A stretch of DNA of 55,849 nt from Microcaldota archaeon (GCA_026414265.1 JAOAJI010000003.1:1-55849), one strand, 5' to 3'; numbered from the stretch's first letter, positions 15,692-25,533 are shown. The notes: a model not told the origin generated them from the letters alone. Made by a program: numbers and translations.

Positions 15692-17602
15692 TTACTTGAG
15701 CCTGATTGTTTCCATTAGTTGAGGAGCGTATGCCTGAGCCCTAAAGGCTTTTGCCAGAGTACTTGCAAATTCAACTGTTTTAATAGCCTCTCCATGCACT
15801 GTGAAAATTTTTGGTATATGATTCCTTATCTTTTTCAGGTATTGTATCATGTGGACTCTGTCAGAATGTCCAGAAAAGCCTTCTATGGACTTTACTTCCA
15901 TGTTGACTTTGATTAGGTCTGTTTTGCCGTTTGAACTCCCGTTTTGTAGAGGTATCTCTTTGATTCCCTGTTGGATTTTCCTGCCTAAAGAATTAGCTGC
16001 TTGGTATCCTACAAAAATGAGTTTATTGTTAGGATTTTCTGCCATGAGCCTGAAAAAGTCCACTACAGGCCCTCCTGACATCATACCTGATGGAGCAAGG
16101 ATTATACATGGCTCTGATTCAGCGATTTCTTCTCTTGATTTGCCCTTTGCTATCTTGAAGATTTCGCTCTCAAAAGGCGAATCATTTGTTAATATTCGTA
16201 TTTGCACGTTTCTTTTCAGGTATTCTGGATATGCTGTATGAATAGCAGAAGCTTCCAAAATCATACCGTCTAAGTAAACAGGCACGTTGAAGTCTTTGTT
16301 GTTCCTTGCATACTCTTCAAGAACGAGCATGATCTCCTGTGCTCTTCCTACTGAAAACACAGGTATGAGCACTTTTCCTTTCTTTGAGAGTGTTTGATTA
16401 ATTTCGTCAATGAACTGTTTCTCCATTACTTCTCTTTCAGGCATGTTGTCATTTTTTCCACCATAAGTTGCCTCTATGATCAGTGAATCTATTTTCGGTA
16501 TGCTTGTGTCTGCAGTATTAAAGAGCCTTGTGGAAGAGCACTTGATATCCCCACTATAGACCAAGTTATGCATCCCATCTCCTATGTGTAGATGCGTTAT
16601 AGCGCTACCCAATATATGGCCTGCATTGTAGAACGTGAGCTTAACGTTTGGACTTATGTCAACGACCTCGCCATAATCTATAGTTATCATGTGCTGTAGC
16701 ATATTGTATATGTCCTTTTTGGAATAAGGTACGTTAAAGTCCTTCATAGAGCTCTTTTCCCAAATTTCGAGCAAGTCAGTGATTAGTAAGGCAGTTAAAT
16801 CCCTCGTAGGGGGAGTGCAATAAATAGGACCTTCGTAGCCCATTTTATACAGGAAAGGCAAAAAACCACAGTGGTCGAGATGTGCATGAGAAAGTATGAT
16901 ACCGTCTAATTTTTCCAGAATTACATCAAACTCGCCTATGGCAGGGAACATAGATTTCAGATCAGAAGTATCAGGATTGATACCGCAGTCAAGCAAAAAC
17001 CTTTCTTTACCTGTTTTGAGGTAAATGCAACTTCGCCCTACTTCCTGTGTAGCGCCCAAGAAAGATACCGTAATCCAGTTTGGGTTATCTGGAACTTGAG
17101 AAACCAGTTTCTTACCCAAGTTTAGCAATGTTTTTTTAATTGATTTAGAATGGACTTGACATCCTTTTCTGAGCATGTCTAGAGTTGTTGACTGTATAGT
17201 AGGGGTTCTCAAAATTTTAGGCGTCCAGCCAGTTGTAAATATAATTTCTTTCATTTTCAGTCCTTGTTTTCCTATGACCAAACCTGGTTTAAATGCTTCG
17301 ATCATCACTTTAGAGAAATCAGGCAAGAAATAAATATTTGTGATCTGAGCCTCTTTAGGCACAATTTCCATGATTTTCTCTTTTGCCTGTTCAGGAGGCA
17401 TAAGAACAGAAGCATCTGCTCTAACAGAAACCTTCTTTTTTAGAGTAGAAGCTAATCTGATTATGATTTGTTCTTGCTCGTAGAAGAGTTTGATATTTTT
17501 CATATAGATTACGATTTCCAAGCCTTCTGGATAGATGCCTGTTATTTCGCATTCTTCAGGAACTATTTTCCTTATTTCTTCTTCGATTGCTTGTAAGTCC
17601 AA
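15692..17602 (-). CDS. fttA: FttA/aCPSF1 transcription termination nuclease
   Basis: Archaeal CPSF-like RNase with metallo-beta-lactamase and beta-CASP domains; in archaea it cleaves nascent RNA and terminates transcription. The 636 residues match the family. Two N-terminal KH domains (about 1-140) include the KPGLVIGKQGLKMKEI loop. The metallo-beta-lactamase domain carries SHAHLDH (H239, H241, D243, H244), then NAGHILGSAITHL and YSGDIKCS. The beta-CASP domain shows VFSVGRAQEIM, APSGMMSGGP and SGHSDR. The N-terminal residues align with the usual family start, so the TTG at 17602 is accepted. It has AAGGTG about eight bases upstream and a GGTTTATC TATA-like box at 17629-17636. It is divergent from the proteasome gene. 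Confidence 0.97.
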   Translation of the reverse strand: MDLQAIEEEIRKIVPEECEITGIYPEGLEIVIYMKNIKLFYEQEQIIIRLASTLKKKVSVRADASVLMPPEQAKEKIMEIVPKEAQITNIYFLPDFSKVMIEAFKPGLVIGKQGLKMKEIIFTTGWTPKILRTPTIQSTTLDMLRKGCQVHSKSIKKTLLNLGKKLVSQVPDNPNWITVSFLGATQEVGRSCIYLKTGKERFLLDCGINPDTSDLKSMFPAIGEFDVILEKLDGIILSHAHLDHCGFLPFLYKMGYEGPIYCTPPTRDLTALLITDLLEIWEKSSMKDFNVPYSKKDIYNMLQHMITIDYGEVVDISPNVKLTFYNAGHILGSAITHLHIGDGMHNLVYSGDIKCSSTRLFNTADTSIPKIDSLIIEATYGGKNDNMPEREVMEKQFIDEINQTLSKKGKVLIPVFSVGRAQEIMLVLEEYARNNKDFNVPVYLDGMILEASAIHTAYPEYLKRNVQIRILTNDSPFESEIFKIAKGKSREEIAESEPCIILAPSGMMSGGPVVDFFRLMAENPNNKLIFVGYQAANSLGRKIQQGIKEIPLQNGSSNGKTDLIKVNMEVKSIEGFSGHSDRVHMIQYLKKIRNHIPKIFTVHGEAIKTVEFASTLAKAFRAQAYAPQLMETIRLK

Positions 17603-17916
17603 GTAAAAACACCTTTTATAGACTCTTAGATAAACCGAATTTTTCAGCAGGTTTTCAACACAAGGTAATTTGATATGTTATTGGTATTAAAGATTCAGAG
17701 TTTATAGAACCCACCAAAACAATTTGATTAAAGGTTTGTGAAAAATTAGAAAAAACAAAAAACTGGTCTGGAATATAACAAGTTATGATAATATAATCAT
17801 ACAAAAGAATATAAACGTTATGATTAGAAATGGGGCAGTGTCATTTCATTCGTGATTTATTTTGTGTCAATCTTTAATAAGGCTTTGATTTATAAGAAGA
17901 ATAGGGTGTGATGGTA
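17603..17916. promoter_or_regulatory. Divergent promoter region between fttA and psmB
   Basis: A 314-base AT-rich gap without a convincing gene. On the minus strand a GGTTTATC element (17629-17636) is about 30 bases before the fttA start. On the plus strand GATTTATAAG (17887-17896) is about 25 bases before the psmB start. The middle has several further AT-rich TATA-like strings and an imperfect inverted repeat (ATGAT...ATCAT, 17785-17800) whose role is unknown. I see no tRNA, no C/D box guide RNA and no strong terminator hairpin. Confidence 0.5.
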
Positions 17917-18582
17917 ATGGACAATTTAGTAAACCATTCTTATGCTTCAGAGAGTGAAAAAGTGAAGAAACTCAATACAGGTACAACTACTGTATCTTTG
18001 GTTTGCAAAGACGGGATAATTTTTGCTGCTGACAAGAGAGCGACTATGGGCTTCTTCATAGCAAGTAAAACAGCTGAAAAGATCCATCAATTAGATGATA
18101 AGATTGCCATGACGATAGCAGGCTCAGTGGGAGACGCCCAGGCTCTTGTAAGGATAATGCGCGCAGAGATACAGTTATATAGAGCCAAGCACTCCAAAGT
18201 GCCTACTGTAAAAGCAGTCTCAACTTTGTTATCGAACATTCTTTACGCTTATAAATGGTATCCTTATTTCGTACAGTTAATAGTAGGAGGCTATGACAAC
18301 AAGCCTGTGATGTATACATTAGACGCTTTAGGTGGTATGACAGAAGAAGAAATGTTTTCTACAGGCTCAGGCTCTCCGATAGCTTTAGGTCTGTTGGAGG
18401 CACATTATTCCAAGGACAAACCAGTTAAAGAAAACTTGAAATTGGCTGTAAAAGCAGTTAAGATGGCAATGGAAAGGGATGCAGGCTCTGGTGAAGGCGT
18501 AGACGCTGCTGTAATAGACGCTAATGGCTTCAAAAGGCTCAGCAAAGAAGAAGTAGAAAACTATTTGAGACAGCCTCTGTGA
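17917..18582 (+). CDS. psmB: Proteasome beta subunit
   Basis: Catalytic subunit of the 20S proteasome, which degrades unfolded proteins in the cytoplasm. From the ATG at 17917 it has 221 residues. A 22-residue propeptide ends in NTG, and the processed protein would begin with the catalytic Thr at residue 23 (TTTVSLV). The active-site residues are present in FAADKRATMG (Asp and Lys), and STGSGSP and DAGSGEGVDAAVI are the other family signatures. GTGAT lies four bases before this ATG, and a TATA box at 17887-17896 fits; ATG 17911 and GTG 17908 are part of that motif. The alpha subunit and PAN are not in the window. The TPR-AAA protein at 25534 could be a regulatory ATPase, but no motif shows that. 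Confidence 0.97.
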   Translation: MDNLVNHSYASESEKVKKLNTGTTTVSLVCKDGIIFAADKRATMGFFIASKTAEKIHQLDDKIAMTIAGSVGDAQALVRIMRAEIQLYRAKHSKVPTVKAVSTLLSNILYAYKWYPYFVQLIVGGYDNKPVMYTLDALGGMTEEEMFSTGSGSPIALGLLEAHYSKDKPVKENLKLAVKAVKMAMERDAGSGEGVDAAVIDANGFKRLSKEEVENYLRQPL

Positions 18583-18608
18583 TCTCTGACAAAAAGTTTG
18601 TGCTCATC

Positions 18609-20456
18609 CTAATTAACAAATATTATAGTTGCAACCACAAAAGCCAAAACTGAAATGAAATAGGCTTGAGCAAAAGAAAAAAACAAGTAAATTATCGTGT
18701 TTTTTACGCTTTTTAGTTGCGTAAACATCGCTATTGAAGTAGGCAGACACGGATTATAGAAGAGTATAAATGCAATCAAAGCCAACTTTGCGTTAGTTGA
18801 ACTCAAGTCATGATTAATTTTTGCGCTCAATTCTTTTATCAGTACTTCAGAATTAGAATCAAAGTCTTCGTAAAACAATTGATTTGGTTGTAGATAGGTC
18901 ATTGCAAGAGAAGCTATGATTAATTCTTTTCCTACTATTCCGTTAACTATAGCCAACCCTAGTTGCCATGAGTTTATGCCCAATAATTTTAAAGGAGCTA
19001 TTACAACGTTACCGATAAGAGCGGCAAAAGAATTATCTAATGTGCCTGAAGGGAATTTAGAAAGCAGGTAAATTACGATTGCACCGAAGAACAAGATAGT
19101 GAAAAGCTTGGTTCCAAAGTGGCTCAAAGTAGGTCTGACATCGTTAACTACCAATGAAAGGTTAGGCACTCGTATTTGAGGCAATTCGACCAATATCCAA
19201 GAACTATGTGTAAGAACTTTTTTATAGAAAATAGCTCTAGCGAAAACTGATGCTATAACCATGGATACTATACTCAACAAATACATTATGAACATGACTG
19301 TTGTTACGCTTTGAGGAAACAGTAATTTTGCAAAGAAAAGCAATACTATATACCTTCCTGAACAAATTATTGAAGGTACACAAAAAACTGTCAAAAACTT
19401 ACTTATTTCATCTTTTATCATGTTGGTTGCAAGTATTCCTGGAACGTTGCAAGAAAAGCCTAATATCAAAGGCACTATAGACTTATCGTCGAGAGCCAGC
19501 GGTTTGAGCAGTTTATGGAATAGTAAAACTGGCCTAACCACATAACCAGAGTGCTCCAAAATCGTTATAAGAGTGATAATGATTATCATGGAAGGAAAGA
19601 GATAGAGTAAGGAACCTACGCCTATTATTATTACAGTGTATAAAAAACTGTGAATTATGATGTTAAATGAAAAAATTACTATAGTTTGTTTAAACAAATC
19701 AATCAGCTTATCAATAAGGATGGTGTTTAAAAAATCCGCTATTGTATTTGACAAAAAGAATATAGAATACATTACAGCAAAGAAAATAATGAATCCATAA
19801 ACAGGATGCAATAAAAAATAATCATAATCGGTTTTATTTGTTTGTTTTTTTGTAGTTTCTATCAATTCCACTAGCAGTTTATCATTTAACAAATCAAGGT
19901 TTTGCGATATTTGGAATAATGTTTGTTGATTTTCTGAACAAGCTTTTATGACATCATCTAAGAACGTATGAACGAATTCTTTATCCTTGTAATTCACTGC
20001 TAATGACTTGATTTGATGTGCTTCTTCAAGCCTTTTTTTGATTTCTTGAATAACTTGTTGATTACTAATATGATCAGTAAAAGAAAACGCGAGCACGAGA
20101 CTATTATGAGGTACATAGCCAAGTAGTTTATTTGTAAAATAAAGCGATCGTTTTAGTTTAGTTGAATCTATCACTTGGACAAAAACTACTTTGTTTGATT
20201 GCCCGTAATCTTTTAGTATGCTATCAATGAACTCTCTTATGTCTGAGTCACTAAAAGAGTCGATTCCAGGGGTATCGACTAATTCTATAGTAAAATTTTT
20301 GTGTTTGATAATCGTACTGATGTTTTCGTATGTTTTACCGAAATAGTTGCCTGTTTTCTGAAAAGAGTTAGAAATTTTATTGAAAAGCGTTGTTTTCCCT
20401 ACATTTGGAAGACCTAATAAGACTACTTTGATAACATTAGGTTTGGAATTTTGCAT
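18609..20456 (-). CDS. feoB: Ferrous iron transporter FeoB
   Basis: Membrane GTPase-linked Fe(II) importer, 615 residues. The N-terminal G domain has G1 GLPNVGKTT and G3 DTPG. G4, normally NxxD, reads SFTD, so guanine specificity may be altered. After a helical linker come about nine membrane helices with the two FeoB gate motifs: GFSCNVPGILATN, and GKELIIASLAM further on. It is shorter than many bacterial FeoB proteins, mostly in the linker. The ATG at 20456 has no ribosome-binding motif, but a GGTTTATC box at 20482-20489 is about 29 bases upstream, so it may also be transcribed alone. feoA lies 34 bases upstream on the same strand. Confidence 0.95.
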   Translation of the reverse strand: MQNSKPNVIKVVLLGLPNVGKTTLFNKISNSFQKTGNYFGKTYENISTIIKHKNFTIELVDTPGIDSFSDSDIREFIDSILKDYGQSNKVVFVQVIDSTKLKRSLYFTNKLLGYVPHNSLVLAFSFTDHISNQQVIQEIKKRLEEAHQIKSLAVNYKDKEFVHTFLDDVIKACSENQQTLFQISQNLDLLNDKLLVELIETTKKQTNKTDYDYFLLHPVYGFIIFFAVMYSIFFLSNTIADFLNTILIDKLIDLFKQTIVIFSFNIIIHSFLYTVIIIGVGSLLYLFPSMIIIITLITILEHSGYVVRPVLLFHKLLKPLALDDKSIVPLILGFSCNVPGILATNMIKDEISKFLTVFCVPSIICSGRYIVLLFFAKLLFPQSVTTVMFIMYLLSIVSMVIASVFARAIFYKKVLTHSSWILVELPQIRVPNLSLVVNDVRPTLSHFGTKLFTILFFGAIVIYLLSKFPSGTLDNSFAALIGNVVIAPLKLLGINSWQLGLAIVNGIVGKELIIASLAMTYLQPNQLFYEDFDSNSEVLIKELSAKINHDLSSTNAKLALIAFILFYNPCLPTSIAMFTQLKSVKNTIIYLFFSFAQAYFISVLAFVVATIIFVN

Positions 20457-20490
20457 TAAAGTTGTTATGTGGATTTGAATTGATAAACCT

Positions 20491-20808
20491 TTATTTTAGT
20501 AAATAATCAATTACTTTAATTCTTCTTGAAAGCTCTGAATCTATGGCATAATCAGAATCTAAGAAATTGATTACAATGAAATCCAAGACTTTCCTTTTTA
20601 CAAAAATTACTGAACCTTTAGCCAATCCAAATCTTTGGAGTTTTATTACTGTCGCGTTTTCTTTTTCATCTATTTCATGAATAACGTATCCTTTATTGAT
20701 TTTAGCTGCGCTAAGACTTATGATTTGACTGTTAATGTTATTTAGACCTGAATTCTGAACTATTTTTGCATCTGTTGAAGGCTCGGAGCTATTGGCATTG
20801 GCATCCAC
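20491..20808 (-). CDS. feoA: FeoA-type SH3-like protein
   Basis: 105 residues. The C-terminal 75 residues fit FeoA: LSAAKINKGYVIHEID, then IKLQRFGLAKGSVIFVKRKV (the LGL-x-xG-x-x-I-x-V motif), then AIDSELSRRIKV. FeoA is a small cytoplasmic SH3-like protein that supports FeoB. The first 30 residues are a Ser/Asn-rich extension not usual in FeoA. The GTG start at 20808 is supported by GTGAT five bases upstream. It directly precedes feoB on the same strand and follows dnaJ by 21 bases, so the Feo genes could be read through from the chaperone operon. Confidence 0.88.
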   Translation of the reverse strand: MDANANSSEPSTDAKIVQNSGLNNINSQIISLSAAKINKGYVIHEIDEKENATVIKLQRFGLAKGSVIFVKRKVLDFIVINFLDSDYAIDSELSRRIKVIDYLLK

Positions 20809-20829
20809 TAAATATCACTTTGTTTAAAT

Positions 20830-21921
20830 TTAGTCTCCAAAAAGCTTTTTGTGCAATTCTTGAAGAACCTTTTTTTCAGATTCCTTTATGTTATCAGGGA
20901 ATTTAGGGTAAATTTCGACTACGTGGTCAGTAGAATTGAACAATGATTTTCGTATTCCATGGTTTTTTATAACTATCCTTTTTCCAGGCTTCGTGTTTGG
21001 AGGAATTTCTATTTGTGCTTTGCCCCAAAGCGTTTCTACAGTATGTTTACCGCCTATCATGAAAAGCGTAAATGGTACATATTCAACAGAATAGATGTTG
21101 TCTTCGATTCTTTTGAACTTTTTATGCTCACTGACAATAAATTCTATCAACAACTTTCCATAAGTATCTCGCTGAGACGAGTAATTCCCTTTTCCATTAA
21201 TCACCAAGTGCTGGTTATTCTCTACACCTGGAGGTATTTCTAGTTGAACAGACTCGTGTTTTGCAACTTTTCCTTTGCCGTTACAAGCTTTACATGCTTT
21301 CTCAGGTATTTGGCCACTGCCATTACATGTTTGACAAACAGAAGTTGAGCTCATCATGAAGAAGCCCATTCTTTTAGTCGTTTTGACATACCCTCTACCA
21401 TTGCAAGTCTGACAAGTGATTATTTTACTTCCTTTTTCTGCCCCACTACCGTTACAAGAATCGCATTTAACTAGTCTATTATACTCAATTACCTTTTTAC
21501 CACCTTTGATAGCTGTCTCGAAATCTAAATAGGCTTGAAGATATATGTCTATTTGTTCTTTTTTCCTTCGCTTTGAAGCAAAAGGAAAAAAGTCTTCGTC
21601 AAAAGCTGAGAAAGCAAAATCATCTATGTTAAAGCCCATTTCTTCAAATATTGAAGAAAAATCAAAGCCTCTGAATATGTCTTCATCAGTGTACTTCTGA
21701 TGGAAACTTGAATAACCCATGGTATCGTAAGCCTTTCTTTTTTCAGGATCGCTCAACACTGCATAAGCTTCGTTTATTTCTTTGAACTTTTGTTCTGCAT
21801 CAGGGCTTTTGTTTCTGTCAGGATGGTACTGCATTGCTAATTTTCTGTAGGCTTTTTTGATTTCGTCCATGGAAGCGTTCTTAGGCACGCCAAGAATCTC
21901 ATAATAGTCTTTGTCTGGCAT
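20830..21921 (-). CDS. dnaJ: Chaperone DnaJ (Hsp40)
   Basis: Co-chaperone that delivers substrates to DnaK and stimulates its ATPase. 363 residues, type I DnaJ. The J domain has MQYHPDRN with the essential HPD. The usual Gly/Phe region is replaced by a Phe/Asp-rich stretch with few glycines. The zinc-finger domain has four CxxCxGxG motifs ([32 protein letters not shown]), and the C-terminal substrate-binding domains are complete. The start is taken as ATG 21921; an in-frame TTG nine bases upstream is less likely. A 100-base gap separates it from dnaK with a weak TATA-like element, so it may have an extra promoter. DnaK/DnaJ/GrpE in archaea are usually of bacterial origin. Confidence 0.97.
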   Translation of the reverse strand: MPDKDYYEILGVPKNASMDEIKKAYRKLAMQYHPDRNKSPDAEQKFKEINEAYAVLSDPEKRKAYDTMGYSSFHQKYTDEDIFRGFDFSSIFEEMGFNIDDFAFSAFDEDFFPFASKRRKKEQIDIYLQAYLDFETAIKGGKKVIEYNRLVKCDSCNGSGAEKGSKIITCQTCNGRGYVKTTKRMGFFMMSSTSVCQTCNGSGQIPEKACKACNGKGKVAKHESVQLEIPPGVENNQHLVINGKGNYSSQRDTYGKLLIEFIVSEHKKFKRIEDNIYSVEYVPFTLFMIGGKHTVETLWGKAQIEIPPNTKPGKRIVIKNHGIRKSLFNSTDHVVEIYPKFPDNIKESEKKVLQELHKKLFGD

Positions 21922-22021
21922 ATTAATCAATTTTTTTATTTAGTGATGATAGAATTTAGTATTACCATAAAAAACACATAAAAAACAAAAAAGATTTCAT
22001 AATTTAATACTACTCGATTTT

Positions 22022-23833
22022 TTATTTGCTATTGTCACTTGGCTTGCCATCTGAACCGTTATTATAGCTTCCCGTTCCTGGTCCTTGGCCTTGTTGATAG
22101 TACTTGCTACTTATTTCGCTCAATAGCCTCTTGAACTCTTCAAGTTTTGTTTGAATGGCATCTTTGTTATCAGATTTTATTGCAGCATTCAGTTCCTCTT
22201 TCTTAGTATTTATCTGTTTCTTCTCATCGTCTTTCAAAGGCAAGCTAGAAATAGCCTTTTCAGCAGAATAAATGAAAGCTTCCGCGTCGTTCTTTAGTTG
22301 AGCAAGCTCTAATCTTTCTTTGTCCTTTTGTGCGTATTGCTCTGCTTCTTTCCTGTGCTTCTCGATGTCGTCTTTGGACATTTTATGCGGAGCTGTTATT
22401 TTTATTTTTTGTTCTTTGTTAGTGGCCAAATCTTTTGCTGATACGTGAAGAATTCCATTTGAATCTATATCAAACGTGACTTCGATTTTAGGCACGCCTC
22501 TGGGTGCAGGAGGGATACCATCTAGTACAAAGCTGCCTAAGAAGATGTTGTCTCTAGCAATAGGCCTTTCCCCTTGATAAACCTTGATTTCTACAGATGT
22601 TTGGTAGTCTGCTGCAGTAGAGAATATTTCTTTTCTGGATACAGGAATTGTAGTGTTTCGTTCGATTAGTTTGGTAAACACTCCACCTAATGTTTCTATT
22701 CCTAAAGAAAGCGGAGTAACGTCCAGAAGCAACACGTCTTTTACTTCGCCTGCAAGGATACCTCCTTGTATTGCTGCACCAAAAGCTACTGCTTCCATAG
22801 GGTCTACCCCTCTCTCAACTTTCTTACCAAGCATTTGTTCAACGAACCTCTGGACTATAGGCATTCTTGTAGGTCCTCCAATCAGGATAACTCTTGAAAT
22901 GTCAGATGGCTTGACTTTGGCATCCTCTAGCGCTCTTAACACAGGGCCTCTGCATCTTTCAACAATAGGGCCCACTAGTTCTTCTAGCTTTGCCCTTGTC
23001 ATTCTATAAACAAAATTCACGGGCTGTTTGTTTTCATCGATAGCAATAAAAGGCACGTTTATGTCAGTTTCAGTCAGTGTAGATAGCTCTATTTTCGCTC
23101 TTTCTGCTGCTTCTCTTAGACGTTCGATTGCCTGTCTGTCATGCTCAATTGAAACTCCTCTTTGGTTTTTGAGCTCCTTTATCAAGAACTCTAAGATTGC
23201 CTGGTCCATGTCCCTTCCTCCTAGTTGCGTGTCTCCAGAAGTTGCTTTGACCTCGAAAACACCTTGACCGAATTCCATTACAGTTACATCAAGTGTACCT
23301 CCTCCTAAATCGAACACGACTATTTTTTCTTCTCTGTCGCTTTTATCTATACCATAGGCTAGAGCTGCTGCAGTTGGCTCATTAATTATTCTTACCACCT
23401 CTAGGCCTGCTATTTCTCCAGCATCTTTTGTTGCCTGTCTCTGGTTATCATCAAAGTACGCAGGTACAGTAATCACTGCCTTTTTGACTTCTTGACCCAA
23501 AAATGCTTCTGCGTCCCTTTTGATCTTCTGTAGAATGAACGCAGACAATTGCTGAGGCGTGAACTCTTTTCCTCCTAATGTATACTTGTAGTTTGTGCCC
23601 ATCTTCCTCTTAAAGCCAGAGACTGTATTGTTAGGGTTACTTATTGCTTGTCGTTTTGCAGGCTCACCCACAAGTAGCTCACCTTTTTCTGTTATAGCCA
23701 CATAAGAAGGAAATGCCTTGCCATACAGACTCATTCCTTCTGCGCTTGGAATTAGCACAGGTCTACCAGCTTCGATTACAGCTGCTGCTGAATTACTTGT
23801 ACCTAAATCGATTCCTATGATCTTTTCAGCCAT
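22022..23833 (-). CDS. dnaK: Chaperone DnaK (Hsp70)
   Basis: ATP-dependent chaperone that holds and refolds unfolded proteins. 603 residues with the complete nucleotide-binding domain ([16 protein letters not shown] at the start, [28 protein letters not shown]), the interdomain linker [18 protein letters not shown], the substrate-binding beta domain and a short helical lid ending in a Gly/Ser/Asn-rich tail. ATG 23833 overlaps the end of grpE by eight bases and has GGTGAT four bases upstream, within grpE. The order regulator-grpE-dnaK-dnaJ is a typical stress operon. Confidence 0.98.
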   Translation of the reverse strand: MAEKIIGIDLGTSNSAAAVIEAGRPVLIPSAEGMSLYGKAFPSYVAITEKGELLVGEPAKRQAISNPNNTVSGFKRKMGTNYKYTLGGKEFTPQQLSAFILQKIKRDAEAFLGQEVKKAVITVPAYFDDNQRQATKDAGEIAGLEVVRIINEPTAAALAYGIDKSDREEKIVVFDLGGGTLDVTVMEFGQGVFEVKATSGDTQLGGRDMDQAILEFLIKELKNQRGVSIEHDRQAIERLREAAERAKIELSTLTETDINVPFIAIDENKQPVNFVYRMTRAKLEELVGPIVERCRGPVLRALEDAKVKPSDISRVILIGGPTRMPIVQRFVEQMLGKKVERGVDPMEAVAFGAAIQGGILAGEVKDVLLLDVTPLSLGIETLGGVFTKLIERNTTIPVSRKEIFSTAADYQTSVEIKVYQGERPIARDNIFLGSFVLDGIPPAPRGVPKIEVTFDIDSNGILHVSAKDLATNKEQKIKITAPHKMSKDDIEKHRKEAEQYAQKDKERLELAQLKNDAEAFIYSAEKAISSLPLKDDEKKQINTKKEELNAAIKSDNKDAIQTKLEEFKRLLSEISSKYYQQGQGPGTGSYNNGSDGKPSDNSK

Positions 23834-24431
23834 TTACATCACCTTTTTGATTGTTTTGATTCTGGTTAACATTATTAGAGTTTTTATCATCATTGTTTTG
23901 ATGATTAAACTTAAACACAACAACAGTTGAAAATCTGATTATTTTGTTTTCAGTTCTGTAGCCCTTTTTAACAACTTCTGCGATTTTATTGTCTTTATTT
24001 AGGTCATTAGTAGGCATAATCGCCAATACATCGTAAAGATTGTGGTCGAATTCTATTTCTTCTAATGAATTTTCCTCAGGGTATTGATAAATTCCGTTCT
24101 TTTTCAAGATGGAAAGCAATTGTTCGTACAAAGGGTTTATAAGTTCATGGTTACTTTTTCTCGCAGATTCAATAGAATCTATGAAAGGCAAAATCTCATT
24201 AAAGAATTCTAGTTTACCGAGTTCTTTGGAAGTTAGTAGTTCCTTTTGTGTTCTTTTTTTAAGATTATCATAATCTGCTAGTGCTCTCATGTATTTTTCT
24301 TTCAGTTCATTTATTTGGTTGGATAACTCTTGAATTTGAGCTTCGTAGTCATTTTTTTCAGTTTGTTCTGCAAATCTTTCATGAGTCTTTGAATCTTCAT
24401 TAGCTTTATTCTCTTGCTTGTTTGTTTTCAC
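23826..24431 (-). CDS. grpE: Nucleotide exchange factor GrpE
   Basis: Releases ADP from DnaK and resets the chaperone cycle. 201 residues. An acidic disordered N-terminus and a long coiled coil ([27 protein letters not shown]) lead to the four-helix bundle and the C-terminal beta domain with [10 protein letters not shown] and [20 protein letters not shown]. The C-terminal 25 residues are a low-complexity Asn/Gln/Asp tail. The start is a GTG with GGTGAT exactly three bases before it, which settles the choice. The regulator gene ends 28 bases upstream. Confidence 0.94.
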   Translation of the reverse strand: MKTNKQENKANEDSKTHERFAEQTEKNDYEAQIQELSNQINELKEKYMRALADYDNLKKRTQKELLTSKELGKLEFFNEILPFIDSIESARKSNHELINPLYEQLLSILKKNGIYQYPEENSLEEIEFDHNLYDVLAIMPTNDLNKDNKIAEVVKKGYRTENKIIRFSTVVVFKFNHQNNDDKNSNNVNQNQNNQKGDVNG

Positions 24432-24459
24432 GATATCACCAATTAATTTTGATTAGTTC

Positions 24460-24840
24460 TCAGAGCTCTTCGAGCTCTTTGATGAGCTTTTCTAGCATCT
24501 GCAACCTCTTTTGCATCATTTGCTTGTAGAACTTATAGAACTCTTCTAGGTCGTTGAGCTCGTAAAAGTTGTTTCTTTTGACGATTAAGCCAGCTATTTG
24601 CAGCTTTCTTATGTGATGTATACACGTAACTCTGTTTATTCCTGTCTTCTGAGATAGTTCAGTTGTTCCAAAAGGCTTTTTTTCTTTTGCAATTGCTGAA
24701 AGTAATTGTATTAGAGTTTTTTCTGTATCTCTGCCTGTCAAAAGATCAAGATTTATACAGAGTTGTTCAATGGTATTTCTGATATGAGTGTCGTCAGACA
24801 TTGGATTTGTCAATTCCTTAGCACTCTTGTGCTTAGGCAT
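24460..24840 (-). CDS. Winged-helix regulator heading the grpE-dnaK operon
   Basis: 126 residues. A MarR/ArsR-like winged helix-turn-helix occupies about residues 45-95 (TTELSQKTGINRVTCIHHIRKLQIAGLIVKR is its core, with recognition helix NRVTCIHHIRKL). A C-terminal coiled coil (QKRLQMLEKLIKELEEL) probably forms a dimer. As first gene of the grpE-dnaK operon it is a good candidate for a heat-shock regulator, comparable in role to Phr or HSR1 of other archaea, but the sequence is not clearly orthologous to either. A palindrome upstream of its own TATA box may be its operator. The ATG at 24840 is 28 bases from the TATA box, so the transcript is probably leaderless. Confidence 0.82.
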   Translation of the reverse strand: MPKHKSAKELTNPMSDDTHIRNTIEQLCINLDLLTGRDTEKTLIQLLSAIAKEKKPFGTTELSQKTGINRVTCIHHIRKLQIAGLIVKRNNFYELNDLEEFYKFYKQMMQKRLQMLEKLIKELEEL

Positions 24841-24864
24841 AATTAGATTAATTGTAAAAACAAG

Positions 24865-24872
24865 TATATAAA
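24865..24872 (-). promoter_or_regulatory. TATA box of the heat-shock operon
   Basis: Reads TTTATATA on the minus strand, centred 28 bases before the regulator start codon. It is one of the best TATA matches in the window, with a purine-rich stretch upstream that could serve as the BRE. Confidence 0.65.
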
Positions 24873-24884
24873 TGTTTGCTTTTT

Positions 24885-24908
24885 TTCTACAGTAGAAAAG
24901 ATTTCTAC
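24885..24908. promoter_or_regulatory. Candidate operator: TTCTAC palindrome and repeat
   Basis: A perfect 13-base palindrome TTCTACAGTAGAA occupies 24885-24897, and a further TTCTAC half-site lies at 24903-24908, 18 bases on. The palindrome begins about 13 bases upstream of the TATA box of the regulator-grpE-dnaK operon. Its position fits a binding site for the winged-helix protein encoded by the first gene, but binding is inference. Confidence 0.45.
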
Positions 24909-25004
24909 ACAGTTATAATTTCATTTCATAAATCTTGAGTCTCGAATTAAAACATTTTTTGCTGATTAAGGATGAAGAGTGGCTATTTTAATTGTTTTAG
25001 TTGT

Positions 25005-25427
25005 TTATTCAACTCTAATTTCAAACGACTTTTTGAATTGTCGTAAGATTTGATTGAAGTCTTTGTCATGGACGTTAGCAACCAATTCAACTTTGTAGTT
25101 TCCTTTTGGAGTGTTGACAGTAGAGAATATTTCTATCTCGAAGTCCTTTTTTTCATTGTTGTTCATTTCTCCAATACGTATAACTTTCTTTTTGTTGATG
25201 TTAGTCGAATCAAAAGACAACCCTGTTTGCAAGTTTATTTCAAAAGAGATTAGGGCAGGCATTTCTCCAGTATAAGTTAAAGTTGCATTTAGCCTCAGCT
25301 TTTCGTTTGAATAAGCTTTGAGTCTTAGAGGAGAGATGGAATAAGTTATTCCTACGAAAGGATTTTTGAGTTGTTTTTGGTCTTTTTTAGATGAAAATAT
25401 AGAAAACATTTTGTCAAATACAGCCAT
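25005..25427 (-). CDS. Cytoplasmic Ig-like/arrestin-like beta-sandwich protein
   Basis: 140 residues. After a short basic N-terminus (MFSIFSSKKDQKQ) the rest looks like a single beta-sandwich: ITYSISPLRLKAYSNEKLRLNATL, LISFEINLQTGL, KKDFEIEIFS, GNYKVELVANVHD and a final KSFEIRVE strand. The pattern resembles CARDB or arrestin-like domains, but there is no signal peptide, so it probably acts inside the cell. No family is recognised with confidence. The ATG at 25427 has GAGGT upstream. It is divergent from the TPR-AAA gene and is followed by the 164-base gap that holds the heat-shock promoter. Confidence 0.65.
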   Translation of the reverse strand: MAVFDKMFSIFSSKKDQKQLKNPFVGITYSISPLRLKAYSNEKLRLNATLTYTGEMPALISFEINLQTGLSFDSTNINKKKVIRIGEMNNNEKKDFEIEIFSTVNTPKGNYKVELVANVHDKDFNQILRQFKKSFEIRVE

Positions 25428-25533
25428 TTCATCAACCTCATAGCATAGTTAGGTTATTTCAGATGTTACTTTAATAAAAAGAAAATTTAAAATGATAACA
25501 TTTAAAGCAAGAAATTACAAATAGATTATAGCT

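Noticed and set aside
17612-17621. CTATAAAAGG as TATA box of fttA
   Set aside because: Only 10-19 bases before the start codon, which would place transcription inside the gene; GGTTTATC at 17629-17636 fits better.
17785-17800. Inverted repeat ATGAT...ATCAT in the fttA-psmB gap
   Set aside because: Imperfect, AT-rich and away from the TATA boxes; no evidence of function.
24970-25044. 24-codon plus-strand frame downstream of the heat-shock promoter
   Set aside because: Too short, overlaps the gene at 25005 on the other strand, and has no ribosome-binding motif.
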